NCBI RefSeq assembly: GCF_028009165.1
Contig: NC_079241.1
Location: 124,001 to 188,000, forward strand
Length of the DNA: 64,000 nt
Direction: 5' to 3'
Source of the DNA: Akanthomyces muscarius
Taxonomy: Eukaryota; Ascomycota; Sordariomycetes; Hypocreales; Cordycipitaceae
Below the pieces are notes generated by a model. The model was not told the origin of the DNA. It did not search any database and saw only the letters and a list, made by a program, of their open reading frames with translations. The position numbers were made by a program, and so were the translations under genes. Positions 22,538 to 34,911 of the stretch are shown piece after piece. The stretch's first letter is position 1. Every line of letters begins with the position of its first letter.

Positions 22538-24377
22538 ATGGATTCGGCCACCTTTACATCAGATGATGTCTTGCCATCTGATAAACAAGGCTCCTTTGAC
22601 GGCCAAGAACCTCATAAAACTCGTTCTAGCTCATTGTCTATTCATTCAGAAAACTCAGAGTCACAGGAGTCGCGCACAAAGGAGAAAAATGATGTCTGTT
22701 CTGAGCTGGATGGCCTGGACCAAAGCGCTGTCGACCCTCAGAACACAGCAGAACTCGGCATATCAAGAACGCAGTCCAGAGCTTCATCCACTCGTGCGAG
22801 GCCTGCTGTGATTGTTCCGCGCAGTGACCGTCGTGGTCTGTTGAGTCGTTTCACTATTTTACCAGAGGTTGTGAATCCGTACGATTATGCAAGGGGAACA
22901 AAATGGGGCATCACGGCGACGATTGCCGTCGCGACTGCTGCCGCACCGCTTGGCTCCTCAATTTTCTATCGTCAGTATTCCACCAACCCATAAAGTATAA
23001 GTGAACCAGAGAAGCTGACTCTCAATAGCTGCCTTGAACACCATATCTGAGGAGTTTCACACCACTTCGACTATAACCAATTTAGCTGTTGCCATGTACA
23101 TGGTAGCCATGTCAATATTCCCCATCTGGTGGTCGGCATTTTCCGAGGAGTTTGGGCGCCGGTCCATCTACCTGACATCTTTTACACTCTTTGTTCTTTT
23201 TTCCATTGCAAGCGCGCTGAGCGTTGACATTTCCATGCTGATCGTTATGCGTATCGGTGTGGGTGGTGCCTCTGCAAGCGTGCAAGCCGTCGGCGCTGGA
23301 ACCATTGCTGACATCTGGGAGCCAAGGGAGCGCGGCCTCGCCATGAGCATGTTTTACCTCGGCCCTCTGCTTGGTCCTTTGTTCGCGCCAATCATTGGTG
23401 GTGCACTGTCGCAGGCGTTTGGTTGGAAGTCTACCATGTGGTTTTTAGCCATTTACGGCGGCGTCATTGTCATAATGCTGACCCTCCTTCTTCCTGAGAC
23501 TTTGGCTCGAGAGGCGCCACCACCCAGCGACACTGCTCCGCTCACACGATTGTCGACGAGAGAATCGACAAAACTGCACACTAAAAGATTCGCGAGTAGT
23601 ATCAACCGTTTTATTTTCGCTCCTCTCAAGGTTTTGCTATTTCTGCGTTTCCCGCCCGTCCTCATTACGGTCATCCTTGCCGCATTTGCCTTCGGCAGTC
23701 TCTTCGTCATGAACATTACTGTGCAGCAACAGTTCGCGAAGCCGCCGTACTCGTACCCACAACTCACAGTTGGTCTGCTTTATATTCCATCTGGACTTGG
23801 GTACATAGTTGGCTCTCTGCTGGGTGGCCGCTGGTTGGACTACATCATGGCGCGAGAGGCTGCGAAGGCAAAGCGCTACAACGATAAGGGAAAACTAATA
23901 TATCTTCCCGAAGACCGTCTGCGCGAGAATGCCTGGATTGCTGTGACAGTGTATCCTTGCGGCCTGCTCTTGTTCGGATGGACCATCAACTACGGCGTCA
24001 TGTGGCTTGCCCCAGCTGCGGGAGCGTTCATTTTCGGAATCACGTCTATGCTCGTTTTTGTAAGTCTATTTATCCATCAAAGCTTTGAACTCTGACTAAC
24101 TGGCAATGAGTAGTCGGCAGCAACAACCATGCTTACGGAGTTCATCCGTAAAAAGAGTTCGGCAGGTGTTGCTGTGAACAATTTCGTGCGTAATCTCCTC
24201 AGTTGCATCGGCACCGTTGTCGCTGCGCCGTGGCTAAATGCCATTGGACCTGGTTGGGTATTTACCGCGACAGCCCTTTTTTGTATGGTCATCAGCTACA
24301 CCTGTGTTTTCTTGCTCCAGCGCAATGCCCCAAAGTGGCGCGCGGTCATGGAGAAGGCACTCGCTGAAACAACATAA
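22538..24377 (+). CDS. MFS drug/polyamine transporter, DHA1 family (12-TM)
   Basis: Proton-coupled efflux transporter. Three exons: 22538-22970, 23029-24059 and 24114-24377, giving 575 residues. A hydrophilic, Ser-rich N-terminal region of about 115 residues precedes VNPYDYARGTKWGI and the first membrane helix. The first splice (GTCAGT donor) creates SSIFYPALNTISEEF, typical of the DHA1 loop after helix 1. WWSAFSEEFGRRSIYL is the helix 2-3 signature (motif A), and GPLLGPLFAPIIGG corresponds to motif C. A large central loop (REAPPPSDTAPLTRL) divides the two halves. Relatives in yeasts and filamentous fungi (FLU1, TPO-like) export drugs or polyamines; the substrate here is unknown. There is no adjacent regulator. 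Confidence 0.9.
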
Positions 24378-26162
24378 CTTTGGCTGTCAGTAGAAAGAAT
24401 GTTGGGCCTTCGTTGGTATTCTTCATTTAACGGTCTTGAGGACCGTTGCAAGTGCTGCATTTGCTTCAATTATGCACACAGGGACGGGGCTGTCACTCCC
24501 CAAGTCAATAAATGCTGCTTCATCAGACTGTTGGAGACTTGCTGGCGGTAGCGATGGCTTACTAGTAATTGCATGCAGCTGGCCGAATGTCCCATCAATA
24601 TTTCTAAGAGCCGGAAGAAAAACAAACACAATCTGAAAACGCGGTTCAGCTTTTTGCCCGGCGTCAATTTAACGAGTTTCCAGTAAAAACGCGTAACGAT
24701 GGCCTTCGGCCACTAACGTTAGCTGTCAGCATCGTTGCAAATCTCGTCCACCCGACTAATTTAATAGCCGATGTCATTCTTCTCTCTTGTAGAGAATGAA
24801 CCTAGCTCGAGGCGTTTGCCGGCGTGCTGCTCCACAACCGAAACCATCGCTTTACCACTTGCGTGCCTGAGATTGCCCTGGCATCTGGCTGCATTCCGCC
24901 TCGCGTAGTTGCCAGTCTGACCAGCTGCTACCAGAAGTCGTCGAGCGGCAAGCTGAAGTTGCTCGTCGCTTTCGCTACTTGGGCCATATTTGCGGCTTGA
25001 GGACGCAGATTGGCAGCCTTTCTGAAACCACCTCGCTGCAAAGATGGCATTGGTACCAATTTGCACAATCCCTCTCGCAAAGAATAATAGGTAAATGTCG
25101 GATGCTGGCTGTCACAATAATTCTGGATTTCTCAGCTGGCATCCCCTGTTATCCTGTTCAATTATTGCTCACAGGTAACCCCTAGGGTACAATCTCGCAC
25201 GCCAAGCCGCAGTCCATCATGCACCCTCGCCCAATTCTGAAGCACAGATGCACGTCTTGTCACCGGGGGAAAATCAAGCTACCCTGGTCCAGAAACTACA
25301 CCAGAAGTCTCTGACTGACTATGCTTCTTGGTAAAGCGAGATTACAAGCGGCCGCGATGCAGCGCCTGTGATGTATTTCGGACGGCCACATCTGCGGCGA
25401 CGCTTTCCGGTCTGCTGTTTATCTGGGAGGTGCGCAAACCACCTCGCCAGATTCATTCAGCTCGTTCTCTTTTTGGGCCACGGGTGGCGCCGCAACCAGA
25501 GCTGCCGAGGAGTCTTCGCTTGGGTTTTTGGTTGGGTCGCAAACCTGCAGAGGCGTGCTGCCTGAAATCTAAATATACCAATGAGTTACCACTAATCTCA
25601 CCAGAACAGCACAGTGACTTTGCGTTTTCGCAATAGCGGAGCGCTAGTTGTAGAAACAAAGCGTTCGCCTGTGCTTGTCCTAGTAATTGAGCAGAACCGT
25701 GGAATTTTCGTATTCTCAGTATGCTCAAGCGAGATGTGTTACAGCACTTGGGTGTACCAATGGAGCAAAGTTGTTGCATTTCCATCTCCATTGGTGATAG
25801 AAGTCTGCCGCATAACATTGCCGAGTGTCAGTCGTCCTTAAGAAGATGGCTTTCACGTCTGTCATCTTCAAATAAATGGGTCATCGTCTACAACATCAGG
25901 AAACACGCCTTCTGATGCATATCGACGATATGGTTGATTCCAGACAAAGAAAGAGAAAGGAAGAAAGGGGTATATTGCTCGACAACAAAAGACTATCGCC
26001 GAAGACTACGAGCAAACGCATAAACGATCCAGCCAATATACATCGGTCTCAGTAAGACCGAAAGTAACTCAAGGCATTGCCATGAGCACCGCCATCCGTC
26101 ATACTGTACCATACAGTCGTGGCGCTGTCATCTTCATGGTGTTTTTGACATATTGAAGATGA
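24378..26162. other. Gene-free region between transporter and CLIP-like gene
   Basis: This 1.8-kb stretch has no convincing gene. At about 25,240 the plus strand reads RCTSCHRGKIK, which resembles the first half of a Zn2Cys6 cluster, but it degenerates at once. The rest shows only short frames. The last 250 bases should be the 3' UTR of the CLIP-like gene. Confidence 0.35.
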
Positions 26163-28658
26163 TCAAAATGCGTCCTCAAAAGGACAGTCCACGCTGTCAT
26201 GCCCGTCTCGCTCACACACTGCACACCACTTCTCTGGATCCATGATGCCGCTCTCCTTGCCCGCTACTGGGCCAGACTCCATAGGGTTCGGCATGATTTT
26301 GATGGGTGCCTTTGTCTGCGTCTCCTGCTTTGACCGGACTGTAGTAAGAGGAGCGGGACGAGCAGCATCGTCGCCGCCATTGCTAAACTGCGCAGTCGGC
26401 GCTGGCTTGAGGGTGTCACGACCCCCGGCTTGATTAGTAACGCTATCTGCATTAGAGACGCTCTTGGTGCCTTCCGGTCCAAACATGTTTGTGCACGTGA
26501 GGATGTCATGACCGCTCGTTTCACAGATTTCGCACCACAGCGCGCTAGTCTCGGAGGAATATGTGTCGCTCTCGGGCATGGTATCCAATGTGTTGCCCCG
26601 ACGATGGGTGACGGCTTCTGGTGAACGTGGCTCCGCGCGCGTGGGGATGACAGTATCGCGAGAATCTCTCAGCGAAGATCTGTGATTATGAGTGGTGTTT
26701 TGTGTTTGCTCCGCCCCGCCGACCCTGCGGAGATGCTCAATCTCTTGCTCGAGCTCCTCTTCTCTGCCGTTCTTTTTATCGAGAAGCGCCTGTAGTTCAG
26801 CTACGCGACGCTCCCAATGATCGCGGCCTGCTCCGTCGGTTGCGGTTTGGTCTTTGAACGAATCACGTAGTGTAGGAGTGTGTTCGTCTTCGCCTGGCAC
26901 GGAATCGCGGCTGAGCGAATGAATAATGGCCTTGAGACCTCGAATTTCGTCTTCTTTCTGCTCCAGCTCCTTCGATAGAGTTGAGTCGCTGCCGCCATTT
27001 GTCTGCCCGCCCGGTGACCCGGATTTGTCACGTTCACGGCGCAGTTCGGATCTGGTTCTCTCGACCTCTCCTCGTAGAAACTCAGCCTCGCCTCTGGCTT
27101 CGGCTTCTCCGCGGCGCGCATCTTCAAGGCCCTCTTCTAGTTCTTGCACTAGTTCTTCTAATTGCTTGAGTTGATTCGCAACAGAATCAACATCGACGTT
27201 CCTCGACTCAAGTTCTCTAATTTCGGCCAGGAGTTCCTCCATGCGCTTCTCGTACACACGCTCCGTCTCCGTGCTGGCAAGCTCTAGCGTATCAATGGTG
27301 CTTCGAAAGTCGGCCCGGTGAGAATCGAACTCTGCCGTGAGCATGGCAATCTTGTCCGTCTTCTCGCGCAGCATAAGACGCAGCTGGGCAGAGTCCTTGT
27401 CGCCTATGCTATTCCTTGCGTGTCTAGGACCATCCGATTGGTCGATCAATGACTGCAGCTCAACCAAGCTACTCTCCATCTCTGCCAGGGTGCTGGCCTG
27501 GTCTTTTAATTGGCTGTCCCTATCCTCTAGTTGAGTCTTTAGGCGCTCAATCTCCTCTTCGTTGGCGTTGTTTGCGCGTGAAGCCGGTCGTCGCAGATTA
27601 AAGGCGGAAGCTGAGGTAGACAGTCCGTGCTGCCTGGCGGATCTTTGAACCAGCGGCGCGGGGTCATCATCAAAGTCCATGACACCGCCGCCGCCCATGG
27701 CAGAGCTGCTGCGCTGGCCTAGATTCAGGCTTTGATCAAGCCGACTAAACTTTTTATTTGGGTCGCCTGCGGTACCCCTGACACTTTGGGCAAATCGATT
27801 CGTCGGGCTGGCTTGCCTTGCGGCCTTGGAAGGAGACGGCATGGACGGCCGGGGTCCCGGAGTCATCTGGGTTCGGCGAACAGGCGATTCGGGACGAGGG
27901 AGCGACATCCGAGGGCGTTGCTTGGACTGCGGGCTGGGCGCTCTGGCACCAGGTCCAATTGATGCGCTCAGTTTAGGCAAGGCTGGCATAGGCGGCGTGT
28001 AGCCAGAGCTTTGGCCGGGAACTCTCAGGTTCGCAGCCGGTGTCGGAGTCACAGGGTAGGTTCCATGATTTGGCGACTCGCGGCGGACGGCCTTCGCGAC
28101 GGGGACGAAGATACCAGAACCCGGGACACTGGTGTTGAAGTAGGATATGCTGCAGGTTACCATGTCAGTCAACTGCATGGCCAAGATACTTGTCGGGGCC
28201 CAATATACTTACCCATCCACATCGCCATTATTCTTACCGCGGGCGGCGAACTCACGGTTTAGTTCGATGCCAACAAATTGGCCCTTCTTCCCCTGGACTG
28301 AACCGACGAAACGAACGGTGCCCTGCAGGCCTCCGGGCACCTCGACGCCATCACCGACGGCAACATCATCCGAGGCAGCGCCAGGCCGGCCGGGGGTAGC
28401 AGGGATCATGCTGGAATCGCTGAGGACAGAGTCTAGAGCGTAGGTTTCGCTAACATCGGGGATACTGGCGAGGGTGCTGGAGGTAAGGGCGGCAAGCGAC
28501 GTCTTCCGCGACAAGGCAGCCGACAGCCTGGAATGGGCGGTAAAGGCGGCGTTGAGATCGGGAGTGGAAGCGGAGGGAGCGATAGGTCTGCGCAGGATAC
28601 GGCCAAAGGACTTGCGGGTACGGAGGGTGGTGGATGTTGAGGTAGTTGTTGTGGCCAT
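26163..28658 (-). CDS. CLIP-170/Bik1/Tip1-like microtubule plus-end protein (CAP-Gly)
   Basis: Cytoplasmic linker protein that tracks growing microtubule ends. Two exons, 28658-28213 and 28149-26163, give 810 residues. The join rebuilds the CAP-Gly core GKNNGDVDGISYFNTSVPG, near residues 100-170. A Ser/Pro-rich basic linker, which in this family contacts microtubules, follows to about residue 290. A long coiled coil rich in Glu, Leu and Arg runs to about residue 590. Two CCHC zinc knuckles close the protein: WCEICETSGHDILTC and WCAVCERDGHDSVDCPFEDAF (C-terminus acidic-aromatic). This order is diagnostic of the CLIP-170 family. The ATG at 28658 was chosen; the frame extends 14 codons further upstream but without an ATG. 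Confidence 0.92.
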
Positions 28659-30651
28659 GATGGCCGGCGGGAGCCCCTGCTTGGGCGGTTTTGGCGCCAA
28701 GGGGAAAAATTGGGTGCCGGCAGAGTGGTAAGAGGTGCCCCACGGAGACTCGATTGGCTGCAGTGGCCGTTGCTTGAGGTGGTACCAGTAGTCCGTCGCC
28801 CCTCTCTGGAAAGAAGCTATAGCGATGCGAATAGGGGCCCCTCCGTTTAATGATTTATAACAAGTTAGGCAGTCCGTTAGCCCCTGAAAGGTACTGAGCG
28901 TGCTAAGTGCCTGTTAGCAGAGCTTCCATTGTTATTGCCGCGGACCCAGGGGACAGCGTCCGCTGAAAGATTTGCGGGAACACGCCGGGTGGCTGCCATG
29001 AAGGGGAGGGGCGGGATGGAGGGGCAGTGGACGGCTAACCTTGTTGGTGGTATCCGTAGAGCGAGCTCTGGTGCGGCCGGCGCGCAGCAGAGGACGTGGC
29101 AATAGCTTGCAGCTGTGATTTCAAATGCCAAATAAGAACCAAACAAAAGAGTGTTGCAAGAGAAGCTATGCAGATGGAAATGGGCGAAGACGAAAAAGAA
29201 AAGTGCTGCGTTTGGACGAGAAAGATGAAGGAGGAGAAGCAACAAAGGGAAAAAAGCAAAGTACGGAGAAAAGAGGGCCTGCGTCAAATCGCTGGACTGC
29301 GGGCGCTGATGTGAGTTAAAATGCCATGTTTGCTCTGGAAACGCTGTGCTGGCCTGTAGGTGTACACCCACTGCAGGTACCGACAGCGCTGTAAATGCGT
29401 CGCCGGCAGATGTCCTCGGGGGTTTCTGGCATACCCTGGTCAGCCGCTGTACGCCAACATGCCAATGCAGTGCGGCCTGGTTGCTGCAGCACTTGCAGCT
29501 GCCACGTTGTCACACCGCAACGTAAACAACAAACACGTACACTGCTTACCGAGACCGGAGCAGAAAGAAATCAGAGACATCAAATACTTGCTTGCCTGGA
29601 AAGGGTAGAGCGCAGAGAAAGACGGGCGTTTGACGTTGTTCTCGGGAGGTCTATACGACCGAAGGAAATACGATTGCGCCTTGACACTGATGGCAGCATC
29701 ACAAAGCACTGATCCAACAGGTCACACCAAGTATATAAGCTCAGATGACGGCCATCAATATGGCGCTACATTATTGACATCGTTATTCAGTACTATCCGA
29801 AAAAATTGCACCGAGACGCGACGGGCTCAAACGTGTTCCACCGTGTTCCAGACTTCCCACCGAAAGTACTTAAAATTGCCCATCGATTCTCGCCCTGATA
29901 CCAGGGATGCCCAGCTTAGAGTCAATATCATTTCATGCTACGGATACCCAACACCATATCCGTAAACCGAGTGTGGTTGTACTAAGTAAAAAAAGCATGC
30001 CATTTTCGACTACTTGATAATTCCTGACATCATAGTCTTTGTATTGCTTGTCACGACGCTATCGATGCTGCTCTGCAGTTGCAAAGTCAACGAGTGTCAA
30101 TGTATTGATATAGTAAGCACACAAGCACACATGGCCTTTCCGAAAGGGTTATCATAATTATTCTGCCTTGTCCGATCTCCTCGCTCCGCCATTAGCGGCT
30201 GAAACTTTGTCTCACATCCGGGACATGATTGAAGCAGGGACTTGTAACTAAGTTCCCAGCCCCCTCTATAATAAAGGCTCGAAATAATTACGGAGGACAG
30301 GAATACGAAGGTTACATTATGGAGTATGAATATATATTTATGATCCTAGTTCATATGCTGGACCAGTTCTCTCTTGGTCGAAGCATGTGCTGTACAGACT
30401 ACTCGCCCGCCATGCGTCGCATCGTGGGCCTGATCCAAGCATTCGCTTCCTAGTCTACCTTGCAGTGATCGATCCTCACAGATCCATGGCAGGTGCCACC
30501 AAAGACTCGCATCTGACAGGCCATGTGTTTGAGTAAATTGCTATTTACCAGTTGCTCGGGTTGTGGTCTGCCTTGCATTGTGGCAATCAATGTTTTGTCT
30601 TGCATCCCCAAAACAACAAGACATAATGCGCCGCGTCACCGGGCTCACACA
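28659..30651. other. Gene-free region upstream of the CLIP-like gene
   Basis: Two kilobases contain the CLIP-like promoter and the 3' flank of the armadillo-like gene. Open frames near 28,877-29,712 overlap on both strands and are of low complexity. No RNA gene or repeat was seen. Confidence 0.4.
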
Positions 30652-31705
30652 TCAAGCCGGAGAGCCGTGGTCTCGTTCGATGATGTCTTCACGGGCAAGT
30701 GGCCTCGTTCCATCATTCAACACCATCGCTTCCCGATGTTGTCTCCGTAGCCTCCGCTCCTCCGCAGAATGCTCTCGAGCCCTCCGCAGCTGTATATCTG
30801 TCGGAGGCGCCTCGCCTATCACGTCGCCAACTTCCATCAGGAGATCCGGAAGCTCTCGCATCCGCCGTCTTGAATTGTCCTTTTCTACCAGCCCGGACTT
30901 TTCTAGTGCCCGCAAACCGCGTCGACACTGCTCGACCCTGCTGATAATGTCGACAATACGGTTGCTGCGCAACTCCTTATATGCCTTGAAGTGCTTTTTC
31001 CGGTCGTCCGGCGTATCTCCCCATTGTTGTTTGACGAGCCACTTCTGCACAAAATTTGCCTTGACAAGCAAGTTCGCGCCATACTTGCTCGTTAGTTCCT
31101 GAAGAAACTTTAGACAAAACCGCTCTGCTGTGTCGCGTAAATAATACTCGTCCCAGTGGATGTTCGTTACAATGGGCGGCACATCTCCATCCTCAAGGCT
31201 TTGCTCTAATGATCGAACAAGAGCCGAGTATGCTTTTGGGGTGTTTAACTTGGATAAACCGTCCAGGCCTGTGTCAAGGTTAGCCGAGTCCATCGACCAG
31301 TCATACCGAGCGGCACAGACCAAACGTTTGGTTTGTCAGCAGCGATAGAGCGCGTAAGCAATACAGGCGCTCATCGTAGCTTTTTACGGTGATACCATAT
31401 AGCAGATGTGTCATGGCGCCCGGGTCATTGACAGCCCTGTCACAGAGAATCTTGGTGGCGATGTCGCGTATTGAGAAGTTGGGATGCTCCAGAAGCTTGG
31501 TCAGCGTTTGAAGCTGGAGAGCGTCCTCTGTGTCTTGGGTGATGTATTGTGTTTTGGGCTCTGCTGGAGGTATTTCGTTGTCATCTCGAATCATGGCCAG
31601 AACTGTCGTCATGGTGTTGAACACACTAAATGCGGCCAGGGCAATGCCGAGCAACACAACACGGTCATCGCGGGCGAAGGCCCAGAAGCCAGCTTTCCAG
31701 CTCAT
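30652..31705 (-). CDS. Conserved fungal membrane-anchored protein with armadillo-like fold
   Basis: Two exons, 31705-31321 and 31268-30652, joined over a 52-nt intron (GTCTGT donor, CTAAC branch, ACACAG acceptor), give 333 residues. A single hydrophobic segment near residues 16-42 (VVLLGIALAAFSVFNTMTTV) suggests an N-terminal anchor. The following helical region (LQTLTKLLEHPNFSIRDIATK, LYCLRALSLLTNQTFGLDGL) looks like armadillo/HEAT-type helices. The C-terminal third is charged and contains RRLRRQHREAM. I recognise it only as a conserved ascomycete hypothetical protein and propose no function. It diverges from NOP14 across 386 bp, so the two could share a promoter. Confidence 0.8.
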
Positions 31706-32091
31706 GGTGATATGCAGGCTATACTGGATTCATATCGTATTCAATAGTGCCGTAAATCAATATCGCTTCATTATACTTTCGTATTGTATCATTGATGAAA
31801 TGAAAGTGCAAGATGAAGAAGAGAGCTGAGCTCCAGGAGCGCTGTGGAGTGGTTGTTGGCGGAGCACCTAGCTAGGTACCTACGTACCTAGAGTACCTAC
31901 CAGTACGATACAGCGCCCGACGGTGAATTTACTGCCGGCTCCGCACAAGGACCACAAGACCGCTAGGCAAAGATCGCCCAAAGTCTTTATCGATAAGAGA
32001 CCCGCCGAAAAAATTCTAGGCTTCATCTGTCTTGTCTACTCTCCCAGCTCGGAAGCGCAAATATTGCTTCTGATAAATTCGTCTTTTCGAC
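31706..32091. promoter_or_regulatory. Bidirectional promoter with palindromic GGTACC repeats
   Basis: These 386 bases separate the divergent armadillo-like gene and NOP14. At 31865-31911 there is a cluster of CTAGGTACCTACGTACCTAG and related words, including TAGGTACCTA at 31873-31882. The cluster is 181 bp upstream of the NOP14 start codon. The same word recurs in five other places in the window, always outside genes. Confidence 0.55.
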
Positions 32092-34911
32092 ATGGCAGGC
32101 TCTCAGCTAAAGCGCCTCAAGGCTTCGCTGAGGGAACAGGGAGTCATTGGACCCCAGCAATCCAAAAAACAAAAGCGTCGCAATGCCGAGGAGCAAAAGG
32201 GTCGCAACGACAAGAGGCTGCAGCGCGGCGCTGTCTTATCCGGCATCCGTGAGCAGTTCAACCCTTTTGATCTCAAACATGCCGCAAGAGGACCGAAATT
32301 TGAAGTCACCAGTAATTTACCTAAAAGCCTCAGTGCTGCCAAGGGCATCCAGGGTCGTCCTGGTGCTGCCAAAGCTGCCAGCGAAGAGCGGGTAAGTCGT
32401 ACTCAGCCAGATTTCATTTTCCAGTGGCACTAATGGTTTGAACAGCGTCGCGAAACTCTCTTAGTGGATATGCAACGTCGCAATAAAGTTGGAGGCATCT
32501 TGGACAAGCGATTCGGAGAGAACGATCCGGCCATGGCCCCGGAAGACAAGATGCTAGAGCGTTTCGCCCGCGAAAAGCAGCGCGCTCATAAGAGAACATC
32601 CATGTTCGACCTCGAAGACGAGGGCCCAATCGACGGCCTCACACATGGTGGAAAATCAATCTCTTTTGACGACGATGACGATGCACTGGTCGACGACTTT
32701 GAAGAGGAAGACCTCGACGCTGAAGATAGCGACGGCTCTGTTCGCGAGCGACAACGTCTAAAGCGACTTCGGGGATTAGCGGGCGAGGATAACAGCGATA
32801 CCAGCGACAAGGAACCCGATCGCAAAAAGTCCAAAAAGGAGGTCATGGAGGAGATTATCGCCAAGTCCAAACTACACAAGTATGAACGTCAGGCTGCGAA
32901 AGAAGGCGACGATGAGATGCGGGCCAAAATCGATAAAGAACTCCCCAACCTCCAGATGCTGCTATCGTCAGCAAAAGCCAGGCGTCCAGAAGAAGGCGCA
33001 GAAGCCGCCAAGATTGCTGGCGTGGATCGTGGAGAATTCGACAGAAACTTTGACATTCAAGTGAAGCGCCTGGCGCAGGATCGTCGCGCACAGCCACAGG
33101 ACCGCACGAAGACGGAGGAAGAGAAGCTAGAGGAGGAGTCGGAGCGCTTACGTGAAATGGAAGCGAAACGTCAAAAGCGTATGCTTGGAGAAGAAGTCTC
33201 TGATAGTAACGAGAGCGAGGACGACACGCGCAAAATTGCGACCGCTGAAGAGGAAGACATGGACGATGATGACGACTTTGGTCTTGGTGATGGTATTCGC
33301 ACGCGCACAACAGTAGCCGACAGGGGACTTGACGATGAAGACGACTTTATCATTGACGAGGACCTTGTTGCAAGTGGCTCGGACCTGGATCTGGATCCTG
33401 CTGATAGCGGTGATGAATCAGACGACGAGTCCGGCGATTCTGACGATTCTGACGATTCTGACGTCGAAGACGAGGCTGAGGATGACGAGTTCACAAAAGG
33501 CCTTCTCAATGACGAAGAATCCAAGAACCCCGTCTTTCACGCCGCTTCTGCTGCCAAAACCTCTGCTCTTGAAAAGGGTGATGAACATGGCCTTCCATTC
33601 ACGTTTCCATGCCCAGAGACTTTTGATGCCTTGCAAGTCATAACATCACAATATCCCCATGAGAGCACGCCTAAGATCATCCAGCGCGTGCGTGCACTCT
33701 ACCACCCCAAACTGGATGCTAAGAATAAAGAGCGCCTCGGGAATTTTGCCAAAGCCCTAGTCGACTATGTCGCGGCACCATGGGATCCTGCCACGGCTCC
33801 GCCCGCATCGGTCGTCGAGAGCGTCGTCCGTCACATCCATTCTCTCGCCAAGATGTTTCCCGTCGATATTAGCAACCGCTTCCGTCACCATCTCAAAGAC
33901 ATCGGTGAACACCGCACTCTCACTCTGGAGCCATCAGACCTCCTACTCCTCAGTGCAATTGGAAGCATATTTCCCACCTCGGACCACTTCCATCAGGTCG
34001 TCACACCTGCTATGCTGACCATCGGTCGCTATCTTGGCCAAAAGGTTCCTAGTCAGCTCGCTGATTATGCCACAGGCACTTTCCTTTGCGTACTTTCTCT
34101 ACGGTACCAGCAGCTCGCCAAGCGCTACGTCCCGGAGGTCGTCAACTTTGCCATCAACACTCTCTGGGCGCTGGCTCCCGCCACCCTATCCACCGCACAA
34201 ATATCAACCACTATCCCCATACACGAAAACAGACAAAAACGCTTCATCACAGCGACCGCCAAAACTCGCAAGCTGCGCTTTACCGACTGCATTCCTGACG
34301 ATGTTGGTAACCCGGGCCCATCTGCCGAGGCCGCCATCATCTCTGCCGCTATCCTCGCCACGACGCTGCAGGTCCTTGATGCCGCTGCGGATCTGTGGAC
34401 TGGCAAGCCTGCATTTATCGAGACCTTTGCTCCTGCTCTCCACGCCTCCAAGCATTTGTCCTCCGCCAAGCTTTGCCGCAGCAAGATGCCATCGTCCGTA
34501 GCGCAACAGGCTGAAAAACTCGCCACCAAGCTTGAGCGTATGTCGCGTCTCGCGCTTATTGCCCGTCGCCCGCTCGAGCTGCACCATCATCGGCCACTGG
34601 CCATCAAGACCTTCATTCCCAAGTTTGAAGAGACATTTGACCCGGACAAGCACTACGACCACGACCGGGAGCGCGCGGAGCTGGCCAAGTTGCAGAAGGA
34701 GCATAAGCGCGAGCGCAAGGGTGCTATGCGGGAGTTGCGCAAGGACGCCAACTTTATGGCACGGGAGAAGCTACGCACCAAGATTGCCAAGGACGAGGCC
34801 TACGAGAAGAAGTTTAAGCGCCTAGTCGCTGAGATCCAGAGCGAGGAGGGTCGCGAGTCCAATACGTACGAAAGGGAAAAGGCGGCCCGGAAACGCGCCA
34901 ACAACAGGTAG
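32092..34911 (+). CDS. NOP14: Nucleolar complex protein 14 (U3 snoRNP / small-subunit processome)
   Basis: NOP14 is needed for 18S rRNA maturation and 40S subunit assembly and partners EMG1 and NOC4 in yeast. Two exons, 32092-32391 and 32446-34911, give 921 residues. The intron is 54 nt and the join reads AASEERRRETLLVDMQ. The N-terminus contains the family sequence FNPFDLKHAARGPKFEV. The middle is strongly acidic with long Asp/Glu/Ser runs (residues about 170-350), and the C-terminal half contains the conserved core (LPFTFPCPETFDAL, LHHHRPLAIKTFIPKFEE). The C-terminal tail is basic and ends in an Arg/Lys-rich helix (KKFKRLVAEIQSEEGRE), consistent with nucleolar RNA work. Length and domain order match the family. 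Confidence 0.95.

Noticed and set aside
22129..22551. 140-codon minus-strand frame over the start of the DHA1 transporter
   Set aside because: No motif; overlaps a well-supported gene start on the other strand.
27306..27330. tRNA T-arm-like sequence (GAGTTCGATTCTC on the minus strand)
   Set aside because: Lies inside the coiled-coil coding region of the CLIP-like gene and no acceptor stem or anticodon arm can be folded around it.
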